64,000 bases of DNA. Origin: Erpobdella octoculata. Taxonomy: Eukaryota > Annelida > Clitellata > Hirudinida > Erpobdellidae. Below the pieces are notes generated by a model, which was not told the origin of the DNA, made no database searches, and worked only from the letters and a program-made list of their open reading frames with translations. Position 1 is the first letter of the stretch; each line of letters starts with the position of its first letter. The stretch spans positions 14,793,812-14,857,811 of the forward strand of contig OZ022247.1 of assembly GCA_963978895.1 (NCBI GenBank), in the 5' to 3' direction. The translations under genes were made by a program, and so were the position numbers. Positions 55,009-64,000 of the stretch are shown here, piece by piece.

Positions 55009-56015
55009 CAGCGTTGGGTAGGATTTGAAATCAAATGATTTCAAATCACGATTTCAAATCAAAATATTGATTTTTGGTTTTTGATTTGAAATCATTTTGT
55101 AAAGTTTAATTATGATTTTGATTTGAAATCATTTTTTGACGATTTTCGATTTTATTTTAATATTAGAAAATCAAAATCATAAAATATTTTTTCTATGCTG
55201 CTATTTCTAAGCCAAGCCAACAATTTTCTTCGTCATTTGAAGGTAACGTGCTATAATTATACTATAATAGATACGGTAAAACCGTACTTTCCTACCGAAC
55301 AATTATTAAATAAAATACGTTGCTATCTTAATATGCCGAAAACTCAAATGCAGTTGAATTTTGTTAATTTTAATATTTAAAGGATGAGCGTCATATCTGT
55401 GTCAGCTACTGCTGATGGACTCAAGTCAAAGCAAGGAACGAATTGATAATGACTACGGCTACTATGATGACCAGTGTTCTTCACAGACCATCGGTACCTC
55501 TAACAATGTCTACAACATTAAGATAAAAATGATGAACTATTTATCGGATGTTGACAGCACTTTTGCCATTTTTAGTTCATATGAATTGATTAAAAAAGTG
55601 TTCACACGATATAATACAACACTGCCTTCGTCAGCTCCTGTCGAAAGACTGTTCAGTTCCGCCGGTTTAATTGAAACTCACAGAAGAAAAAGTTTGACTG
55701 ATTCAAAATTTGAGAAATTGTTGCTTTTGAAGATGAATAAACTTTAGTCACATTTCATTGTTTAAGTGATTTTAGATCAAATTGTGTTAAAACATAATTT
55801 TATAGACAAAATTATGTTAAATTAAACCCTACCGTGTAATAATAATTTATAAAATAAATCATTTTGATTTGGTGATTTGAAATCATTTTTAAAAGTGATT
55901 TTGATTTGAAATCATTTTGTAATTAATGATTTTGATTTTGATTTAAAATCATATTTTTCCTGACGATTTTGATTTTTATTTCAAATCATTTCAAAAATGA
56001 TTTTACCCTACACTG
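55009..56015 (+). mobile_element. hAT element inserted in the Gypsy 3' LTR
   Basis: 1007 bp. Left end CAGCGTTGGGTAGG, right end (inverted) CAGTGTAGGGTAAA. 8-bp duplication TATATATA on both sides (55001-55008 and 56016-56023), though this lies in an AT microsatellite and is weak evidence by itself. Subterminal regions are packed with GATTTGAAATCA/TGATTTCAAATC repeats. Dating: younger than the Gypsy insertion. Confidence 0.85.
55415..55747 (+). pseudogene. hAT transposase C-terminal fragment
   Basis: 110 codons. The second half reads [19 protein letters not shown], then RRKSLTDSKFEKLLLLKMNK, a hAT dimerisation segment. The first half is a degraded join with no catalytic residues, so the element depends on a transposase made elsewhere. 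Confidence 0.8.
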
Positions 56016-56064
56016 TATATATATATATATACACATATACATTCATATACATATATACATTCAA

Positions 56065-56168
<104 letters not shown>

Positions 56169-56377
56169 ATGATAAAAAAATTATATGCACACACAATGTC
56201 ACAAGAGCACAAACATACATATATATACACATATACATACATACATAAACGACTATTGTTTAAACATATCCAATCATTATAAAATGCACACATAATAAAA
56301 TAAACAAATATCACCAAAATACGTAAGATGAACCATCTTCATCTTACATATCCCCCCTCTTCGAAAAAAGGAATGCG

Positions 56378-56530
56378 TCAGCGTTTCTGATTACTGATTA
56401 CATTGTCACTCTCTTTACGACTAAGAAAGTCAGCACCGATGTTTTCCTTGCCTTTGATGTAGTTTACTTTAAACCTATTCTCAATCTCTATCTCTCTGCG
56501 TGTTGTGTCAACAGGGCGGGCGTCTCCGAA
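56378..56530 (-). pseudogene. Gypsy RNase H C-terminal remnant
   Basis: Minus strand ENRFKVNYIKGKENIGADFLSR is the end of a Gypsy RNase H domain, fused in frame to pre-RT sequence (ending GDARPVD). It marks the deletion junction near 56500-56520. No integrase follows before the polypurine tract. Confidence 0.8.
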
Positions 56531-56773
56531 GATTGCCGAATTCAACTTTTCATCTTTCCCCACCCCTCCATGTTGGCCTCTAGGCAGAAGATTGAGCCTT
56601 GGTCTTTCTTTTGGTGGATTCAAAGCTTGAACTTTTGCCTCAACTTTATTTCCCAACTTTGAAGTGGCACACGTGTTTCTTTTCTTGCTTTGATACAGAT
56701 CCGAGTTAGCCGACGTTTTTCTATAATTTGCCCGATCATTTCTCTGTGTGCTGTCGTAGTTAGGAGCGGGTTT

Positions 56774-57070
56774 CTATGGTTTCCAACCAAAGCGTTTCCC
56801 TGCAGCCATTGCATCCAAACTTCTTACTCCTTCAACATTTCCCAGCACCAGATCGCAAAGTAGGTTTTTCATGCACACAACCTCTCTGGTTCCTTTAAAC
56901 CAGTTTGTTTTAATTTTTACCACTGCTGTTGGAGCAACCCGAACTGTGCCATCGATCAAAACACAGGGTCTTGTTCTTCCGGTCATCTGACGCGGGTGCA
57001 CTAATGATTCCTTTACCATTATGGCAGTACAGCCAGTGTCCCTCAAAACTTTTACCGGTTTTCTGTTCAC
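56774..57070 (-). pseudogene. Gypsy protease and start of pol, truncated
   Basis: Contains VLRDTGCTAIMV, the aspartic protease D-T-G active site, then LCDLVLGNVEG. The following pre-RT region is present in pieces down to about 56500, then jumps straight to RNase H, so RT is deleted. Confidence 0.75.
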
Positions 57071-57242
57071 AAACCCTCTGGTTAATTTAAACTTTTATCC
57101 TGAGTGAAAACAACCATCCGCTATTACCGGTGAAACGCAGCCGCATTTTAATTGGACCTCATTCATTTTACCTTCCATCACCATGGCCACGCATGCATTC
57201 ACTACTCCAGAATCTTTGCATGGTGGTGTCATGGTGGCCTCT

Positions 57243-58268
57243 CTACGCGCTTGGCACATGACTGGAGTTGCTTGAGTGCCTTGCCATATGGCCCAGCTTA
57301 TTGCAATTGTAACAGCGTGGGCCACCCATTCCCGAGTCAATGTCTGATTGACCACGATTTCCGCTAATCCTGCTTATGTTTTCGACTTTTGCTAATCTTT
57401 TCTCTGGGTGAGCTTGATTGTACTTGTTGACCCAGCGACTTAACTCATTGACGTCATCGCTTTCTTTCTCCAACAAATATTCAGCCATTCCCGACGGACA
57501 CTTTCTAAAGAACTGCTCTTTTAAAAACAAAAACAATAAGTTTCTTGTACCCGCGAGATCCACCCAGCGCCTGAGGTAACTATCCAGTCGCACTAGATAC
57601 TGTTCCCAAGTCTCTTCTGGTTCAAGCTTTGACTCTCGAAACTTTATGCGGTAGTCTTCTGCCGACTTCCCAAAACGACGAAGAAGCGCCTCTTTTACCG
57701 ACCCGTAATCCTGCATCTGACTATCGCTGAGTTGGCCAAACACTTCCAATGTCTTCGCACTCAGCAGAGAACCCAGAAGCATTCCCCAACCCTTTTTTGG
57801 GTGATCATTTGCCGTGGCCAATGCCTCAAAACGGAGCAGAAAAGCGTCCACGTCGTCACCTTCCGAGAACTTTGGAAATGGAATCTTTGTTACCTCTACC
57901 GTCGGATTTGGTTCTTTTTTTGTTAGGGCTTCCAATACCAGCTTCTTCAATTCTAATTCATGTTGACGTTGAGCTATTTTATCTTCACGTTCACGTTCTT
58001 GTTGAGCTATTTTATCTTCACGTTCACGTTCTTGTTGAGCTATTTTATCTTCACGTTCCCGTTCCCGCTCTTCCCGTTCTTGTTGTGCTATTTTATCTTC
58101 CCGCTCCTTCTGAGCCTTTTTTTCTTCCTGCTGAGCCTTTTTTTCTTCCCGCTCCTCCATTCTCCTAACTCTTTCTTCATCTTTTAATTCTTTGACAAAA
58201 TTCTTCAATTCCTCTCCGGAATAGCCCAGAGCCTGTCCCATCGCAATGAATTTTTCTGTGTCAGACAT
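57243..58268 (-). pseudogene. Gypsy gag, broken in the zinc knuckle
   Basis: ATG at 58268: MSDTEKFIAMGQALGYSGEE, a typical start for gag of this group. A highly charged coiled coil follows with four repeats around REREDKIAQQER (about 58100-57965). The capsid-like region comes next (FPKFSEGDDVDAFLLRFE, then LLRRFGKSAEDYR and W-Q/E-Q-Y pieces) up to CYNCNKLGHMARH. The last Cys of the C-x2-C-x4-H-x4-C knuckle is not reached in frame: the frame gives Ser and stops at 57243. A neighbouring frame continues 57355-57095, so a frameshift near 57265 has split gag from protease. Confidence 0.85.
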
Positions 58269-58365
58269 TTTTCACAAAAGAAAAAAAAATTCGATCACTT
58301 GTGATCAAATAACTTCAGAAAATATATTAACGGATGAAAATGCGTAAATACGTCGAGGTCACCAA

Positions 58366-58734
58366 TGTAAACGTAGAGGAATATGCTTTCTAGCGATTCG
58401 TAACGTTAAAGTCGAAGTTATTTATAACACAATATTTCTCGAATTTATTTTAACTTTATTATTCCTTGTTGAATATAATCCTTTAATTGACTCAAAACTG
58501 AATTATCTCACTTTGTAGAATTTCGCACGGTTCTAACAAATCTTTTGATAATTAAAATTTCTCTTCCCCAAAAACATATTCTTTTAATTGAAGACCCCTT
58601 ATAGGAAAAAGACAATAACAATTATATATATATATATCCATATATATATACATATATACATACCCATACATTCATGCATATATATATATTCAGACAAATA
58701 ACAATTATATATATATACATATATATATATATAC

Positions 58735-58787
<53 letters not shown>

Positions 58788-58816
58788 CATACATTCATAT
58801 ACATATATACATTCAA

Positions 58817-58864
<48 letters not shown>

Positions 58865-59041
58865 ATGATAAAAAATTATTTGCACACACAATGTCACAAG
58901 AGCACAGACATACATATATATATACACATATACATACATAAACGACTATTGTTTAAACATATCCAATCATTATAAAATGCACACATAATAAAATAAACAA
59001 ATATCACGAAAATACGTAAGATGAACCATCTTCATCTTACA
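58366..59041 (-). repeat. 5' LTR of the Gypsy element
   Basis: 676 bp, highly similar to the other LTR apart from microsatellite length and a few bases (for example cgtag versus catag at its end). The (AT)n block is at 58700-58862. Confidence 0.9.
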
Positions 59042-59190
59042 ATTCCCATTCTCGCACGCGCTCATATTCTCTTTTTCATTCTTTCCTAACTTCTTTTAGC
59101 CCATAAAACATAAAATAGATTTGGCTAAATCTTGCTTGAAGCTTTCAAACATTGTTACGTTACCTAAATTTGAATTTTATTACTCACTCC
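59042..59190 (+). repeat. Dispersed module, right part
   Basis: cccataaaacataaaatagattt...gcttgaa...ttgttacgttacctaaatttgaatttt matches the reverse complement of about 5665-5775 inside foldback A copy 1. The shared module therefore exists here without any GCGAAA arm. The downstream text around 59330-59430 (atgaaaatttcattacgatcgg, then acatacatac) is of a very common dispersed-repeat type. Confidence 0.6.
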
Positions 59191-59192
59191 CG

Positions 59193-59261
<69 letters not shown>

Positions 59262-59584
59262 CCCGCTCCGCTCCGCTCATTTTGTGATGGATTTCAATTT
59301 TTTTTCTCTATATTTCATTCCCCTTGACTCTCAAGGTTGTATGAAAATTTCATTACGATCGGATGAATGGTTTAGCAATGCATAAAGAACATACATATAT
59401 ACATACATACAAACATTCATTTTTATATATATAGATTTGTCTATTTTTGTCTAAAAAAAATTTAAACAATAAATCCAGAGGGCAAGCGCCCGTCCTTGCG
59501 GACGCCCATGTCTGTATTTTGTGGGTAATTTGCATTTTAGCCAGGGTTGTTAAGAGCCCTAGCGCCGCACTTCCGCTACTGTTG

Positions 59585-59795
59585 CGATGCTAGGCTAGCT
59601 GAGTCGGTAGAGTGTTATTGAATGTGAGAGGTTCACGGTTCGACTCCCACTCACTGCCTAGTAGCCCATGTCAACGGAAAACTTAGTGGGTAAAATCGTT
59701 CTTTCCGTGGGGCATGTAAAAGAACCGAACCTTTGGACAACCTGGAAAAAGCGCTCTATAAATTATCAAACATTTACATTTTTTTACATTTTGCT
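59585..59795 (+). mobile_element. tRNA-derived SINE
   Basis: Pol III box A TAGCTGAGTCGG at 59596-59607 and box B GGTTCGACTCC at 59637-59647, spaced as in tRNA-like promoters. A body follows (gggcatgtaaaagaaccg, aaaaagcgctctataaatt) that is not tRNA, ending in a repeated ttacattttt tail. The tRNA-like head does not fold as a clean modern tRNA, so this is a SINE and not a tRNA gene. The family is not named. Confidence 0.8.
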
Positions 59796-60179
59796 AGATT
59801 TTCAGTAGCGGTAGCGGCGCTACTATTGGCTGACAAGATCGTTGATGGTAGCACTGCTACTTTTATTAGCTGTTCTTAGCATTATTCGCTACCGCCAATT
59901 TTATTCAAAGACAAAATATGTTTTTTGTATTAATTAAGTGATTCCCAATGTAGTTAGTTTTATTTGAAGCATGCATGAAATCTGAATTTGGTTGATTGAT
60001 CGACATGCGTATGCGTCTCTTTCAAGTGTGGCACCTTTAGCTAAAGCAAGCGTGTGCGTCTCTTTCAAGCTACTGGTCAGTGGACTAGCTTCTAGGTGCT
60101 TTCAAAATATGTGACAACTGTTTGCACCATTATGGACTGCTGGATCAGCCAGCGTAGAGGTTTCATTCAAATGACAATG

Positions 60180-60402
60180 CACCTGTCTAGACGATGTGTG
60201 CCGTTAACCCATGTTCCCGATCGTGCTCATCTCAGGTCTGCATTTGGTGGTCAGCTTATAGTGCAATCTACAAGAAGGAAGAGGCTTGGAGACAAGGGTT
60301 TCAGTTGTGCTGGTCCCACTGCTTGGAATGGTGTACCGGCCTCTCTTCGAGACTACCATAGAATTTATTCATTAAACTCTTTTAAAAACTTATCTTTTTA
60401 AT
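60180..60402 (+). pseudogene. LINE (L2-like) RT C-terminal fragment
   Basis: Reads RAHLRSAFGGQLIV, RLGDKGFSCAGPTAWNGVP and SLRDYHR, then a stop. This is the C-terminal tail of L2/CR1-group ORF2 (GPxAWNSLP motif). The catalytic RT is missing, as expected for a severe 5' truncation. Confidence 0.8.
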
Positions 60403-60680
60403 AATCTAATATAATATCTGTGATGTGATGGACTCTATGCACCTAAGTGATATGTACCATTAATAGGCAAAGAAATAACTGAAATAATAAATAAATGATA
60501 TTGAAAATGATATACTTAAAATAAGTTTGTCTATTAACTTCGAAGTGAACAAAAATTTGTGTTATCATTGAATGCACCTAAATGAGTTTATACTGTTGAT
60601 TTTTTGATTTTTTATTTATATTCCCATTTTTAAAGTGCATTTAAAATCCAAAAATAAAAGATTATACAAAGCACTAAGTC

Positions 60681-61552
60681 CAAAGTCAGCAAGCAAACAG
60701 TCAGAAATAAATAATAATAAATGGTAAGAAATTAATAGGAGTATAATCAGGTTAATGCGTGGGAAGTTAGCCTCGAGGCTGGCAATGCTAATTAAAAAAA
60801 AATAAAAATTGCTTGCCCTGGGGCTATGCTATACATTGTTGGATGGGGTCTAAAAAATGAAATCGAATGGTATATTTGGATTGTCTTCAGTTCAACAAAT
60901 AAACAGTGAGCTAGACTCGATTGTCCAATCGCAGCGTCTGTTTATGTTTCGGTTTGCTCGAAGAAATTGGTATACGGTCCGACGTTTTATTCGATAACTT
61001 TTTTATTTATTAACTTTGAGAAGCGAAAGTTATATTGTTGGATTTGATATTGAATTATCTAAAAACAAGCGTCTCGGATATACCCAGGGCAGCAGTTTAA
61101 AACAAATTCGATTTTCTCAAAGAAGAGCCAATGTTGATTTTATGCAATTTTCGGCGGAAAATCGTCGTTTTTCGCTTATAACTTTTTTATTTGTTGAACC
61201 GAAGACAATCCAAATATACCATTCGATTTCATTTTTTAGACCCCACCCAACAATGTATAGCACAGCCCCAGGGCAAGCAATTTTTTTTATTTTTTAATTA
61301 GCATTGCCAGCCTCGAGGCTAACTTCACACACATATCAGGTTATATGGAGTGATTTGTTTAAAAGAAATAGTTTAAGTAATGCATGAAAGTGATCAGAAG
61401 TAAATAGGCGATACTCAGTCCATAGTCAGCAAGCAAACAGTCAGAAATAAATAATAATAAATGGTAAGAAATTAATAGAAGTATAATCAGGTTATATGGA
61501 GTGATTTGTTTAAAAGAAATAGTTTAAGTAATGCATGAAAGTGATCAGAAGT
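60681..61552. repeat. 143-bp tandem duplication; the first copy holds foldback B copy 3
   Basis: The segment agtccaaagtcagcaagc ... aagtgatcagaag occurs at 60681-61392 (minus the 580-bp insert and duplication) and at 61413-61552. The second copy overlaps the 3' end of LINE D, so the unit probably belongs to its 3' UTR. Confidence 0.85.
60755..61334 (-). mobile_element. Foldback family B, copy 3, internally deleted
   Basis: 580 bp. Left end ATGCGTGGGAAGTTAGCC, right end CTTCACACACAT. 9-bp duplication ATCAGGTTA at 60746-60754 and 61335-61343. It keeps about 150 bp of the left arm, then jumps at about 60902 to a full right arm (about 430 bp); the protease-like core is gone. The intact target (gtataatcaggttatatgg) is present at about 61482-61500 in a tandem copy of the flanking DNA. 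Confidence 0.95.
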
Positions 61553-64000
61553 CGTCTGCCTTCTGATCAACAGTGGAAGAGAGTTCCAGATGATGGGCCC
61601 GGCAACGTGGAAACAACGGTCACTGAACCCTGTGAGACGAGATCTTTGGGTGACGAGAGTGGGGAGAGTAGCCGACCGGAGGGAAGATCTTCTTGGTAGT
61701 GTGTCTGAGGACACAAGGAGAACTTAGGTACTCTGGAGATCCATGGAGCCTGACGCTAAAGATAATGCTTGATATCTTGTATGTAACTCTTTCCGACACC
61801 CTGAGCCACTGAAGCCCCACCAAAAGTGGTGTAATCGGACAGAACCTTTTAGACCCGCAGACTAGTCTAGTGGCAGTGTTGATTACCTTTTGGAAGGTGA
61901 TGAGTATCTTTTTATTAACGTTTGAGAGTAAGGAGTTACAGTAGTCCAGGCGTGTCAGCACAAGCTGGACTACCAGAGTTGTAAACAAGCCCTGAGGGAT
62001 GAAAGGTCTGACATCTCTGAGGACACGCATAATGCCATAACAACCAGCTGAGACCCTGTTTACATGAACTCCCATAGACAGGGTAGAATCAAGATGAACG
62101 TCGAGATTTCTGACCGTTCGTGAGGGGTAGACTTTTGCACCAGCAAGTTGGAGTGGCGTAGGTGGAATCTGACGCAAGGCATGGCTTGATCCGAACCACA
62201 TCAACTCGGTTTTGTCCGAGTTTAGAGACAATCGGTTCGACCTCGTCCAGTCAGCGAGATGAGAGAAGCAAGCTTCAACCTGTCCTATGAGAGTCGAAAC
62301 ATCTACCGGCCTGCAGTGTCCGAAGAGTTGGATGTCGTCCGCGTATTGGTGGCTGGAAAGACCATAGTCCGCAACAAGATTCTCAATATCAGCCACATAC
62401 AGCAGAAACAAGAGCGGTCCTAGAACAGAACCCTGCGGGACCCCAGAACAGATATCATCACCCGAATCAGCCAGATCACCAGGCCCAATAATCGATTGTT
62501 TCCTAAGAGTAAGATAAGATTTGATCCATGCATGCGCAACCCGACGGATGCCGAATGGGACGTCTAGCCTAGTCAATAAGAGATCATGGTCGACAGCGTC
62601 GAAAGCGGCAGACATATCCAGGAGAAGAAATATGGCAACATCCCCTGAATCGACGGCCCTACGTACATCAGAAACCACCTTCAACATCGACGTTTCAGTG
62701 GAATGGTGCCGGCGATAGGCGGACTGTGTTTTCGGGAGAAGACGGTTGTTGTCAAGGTAGGCAAGAAGGCGCCTCATCACAAGCCGCTCGAGAAGTTTAG
62801 ACAAAACACTAAGGTTGGAAATTGGTCTGTAAGATGATGGCAGATGTGGGTCCAAGGTTGATTTTTTAAGCACTGGGAGTACGTGAGCGTTTTTGAGACA
62901 GGTAGGTACATAGCCAGCAGTGAGTGAGCGGTTGAAAAAACTTATGAGATAGGTTGCGAGGACCGGAAAAATTTTCTTCAGGAGCCATGTAGGAATTGGG
63001 TCAAGATGGCACTGTTTGTTTGGTAAAGAACGAATAAGCCCTGCCACTTCGCCATAAGTAGTAGGATCCAGCTGACCAAAGTTGTCGGTCTGGGATAGAG
63101 TTGGTAAGATGGGCGGGAGTGCATCTGCCGTCAATTTGCGAATGTTATGAAGTTTTTCGGAGAGAAAATCAGAGTAGACCTTGGGTGACGGTGTTGCAGA
63201 ACTTTGCACCCTCGAGGAACCAGTTACTTCTCTGATCATCCTCCATCGCACCAACGGGTTTTTTTCCTCCGAAAGACGTAGATTGTAGTAATTCTTACGT
63301 TTGGTTCTAAGTAGTTTGAGATAATTTTTTGTTTTGAGTTTTAGATTCGTGTTGTTTTTTGAGATTGCATGTTTTCTTCTTTCTTTGAAAAGGCATCGTC
63401 TCATAAGCCAGCATTCTGCATCGAACCATGGCTGGGGCGTCTGCAAGGACGAGTGTTGACAACGGGAAGAAGTGTATCAAGGATTTCCTTGAGAGCTGAG
63501 TTGTATTGTGTAGCCATCTGGTCGGAGTCAACTGATTCCCATTCGTCAGGACGACAGAGAAATGAAGATTTTATAAGTCGTTCTATTTCTATCACGTTCA
63601 GTTTTCTCCATTTGAGCACTCTGAGGACGATGACTGGCAAACTCTGGTGGAGAAAAGAAACCTCCCAGAAAAGCAACAGGTGGTCAGAAAGACCAGTGTC
63701 AAATTTGTTGACTATCGTTTTGTTTATTGACTCTTCTCTTTCTAACACAGTATCCAAGAGACCACCATGATCATGAGTCGGCCCTTCGACCACCAGCCGC
63801 AAACCCAACGATGAGACAACATCGATAAAAGCTTGAGTATCTCGGTCTTCAGGTTTCTCAAGATGGATATTTATGTCCCCTGTTATGTAGAGAGTAGGAG
63901 ATGTAATGACAAATTTTTCAAGTAGGTCTGAGAATTCTGTAAAGAAGATTGATTTGATTGGACCGGTTCTATAGATGGAGAGGTCTTCAAATGTAGTTGA
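61413..64000 (-). mobile_element. L2-like LINE D, 5' end outside the window
   Basis: Minus-strand non-LTR element: endonuclease end (right edge), RT and a 3' UTR consisting of the 143-bp duplicated segment. It is the same broad clade as LINE C by the shared motifs SSYRPISNL, QSAYR, HSTET, SAAFD and PQGSVLGPLLF, but it is clearly a different family. Confidence 0.9.
61487..64000 (-). pseudogene. LINE D ORF2: endonuclease and RT, two frameshifts
   Basis: From the right edge the endonuclease end is open in one frame (YITGDINIHLE, GLSDHLLLFW), running to about 63430. A shift there leads into the long frame 63446-61620 (PWFDAECWL linker; LDPIPTWLLKK; SSYRPISNLSVLSKLLERL; LDMSAAFDAVDHD; SGVPQGSVLGPLLF; YADD at about 62345-62334; TRLDYCNSLL). 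A second shift near 61705 leads to the last part (AGPIIWNSLP, LLKLFLLNKSL), stop at 61487. The GC content is higher than that of LINEs A and B. Confidence 0.9.

Noticed and set aside
59596..59660. A functional tRNA gene
   Set aside because: A and B boxes are good, but acceptor and anticodon stems do not pair convincingly and a SINE body with tail follows.

Overview
This is metazoan nuclear DNA, AT-rich and intron-bearing, made mostly of transposable elements nested inside one another. The element mix is CR1/L2-type LINEs, a tRNA-derived SINE, several hAT families, an intron-containing Merlin-type transposon, foldback (Mutator-like) elements with 9-bp target duplications, Copia and Gypsy LTR elements, and one LTR element with the Gmr1-type domain order. 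With the long AT/ACAT microsatellites this fits an invertebrate genome, and a lophotrochozoan such as a mollusc is one possibility. The sequence does not let me name the species. No bacterial or organellar genes were seen.

Layout. 1-3965: CR1-like LINE. 4514-6940: foldback family A, copy 1, next to a Copia gag fragment. 10264-14130: second CR1-like LINE. 15691-16122: RT fragment. 16126-20960: exon-like tandem repeat interrupted by a hAT element (17180-20770), itself interrupted by an autonomous-looking hAT (17485-20272). 21648-23030: LTR remnant, foldback family B fragment, and an unoccupied paralogue of a site that is occupied at 47-54 kb. 23798-27101: hAT-like element containing foldback A copy 2. 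27716-30000: Merlin-type transposon with perfect inverted repeats and target duplications, inside a small palindromic element. 31085-32687: L2-like LINE. 33050-34030: diverged satellite. 35568-36323: two unrecognised open stretches around a tandem repeat.

The one recognisable host gene is on the plus strand: two phase-matched exons of a neutral sphingomyelinase (SMPD2-like) at 39078-39257 and 46034-46223. Its 6.8-kb intron holds a Copia element (39732-42418), foldback B copy 2 (43434-44914), a SINE-like repeat and hAT relics. Downstream come the intact Gmr1-like retrotransposon (47018-53805), a 528-bp hAT MITE, an internally deleted Gypsy element (54652-59041) with a hAT inside one LTR, a tRNA-SINE, foldback B copy 3, and an L2-like LINE running off the right end on the minus strand.

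The window reads as layers of insertion history. At ten elements I could match target-site duplications by eye, and paralogous unoccupied or near-unoccupied sites are visible for several. The elements that look youngest are the Gmr1-like element (LTRs identical by my reading, 1703 uninterrupted codons), the Merlin element (complete four-exon reading frame) and the inner hAT (complete transposase).
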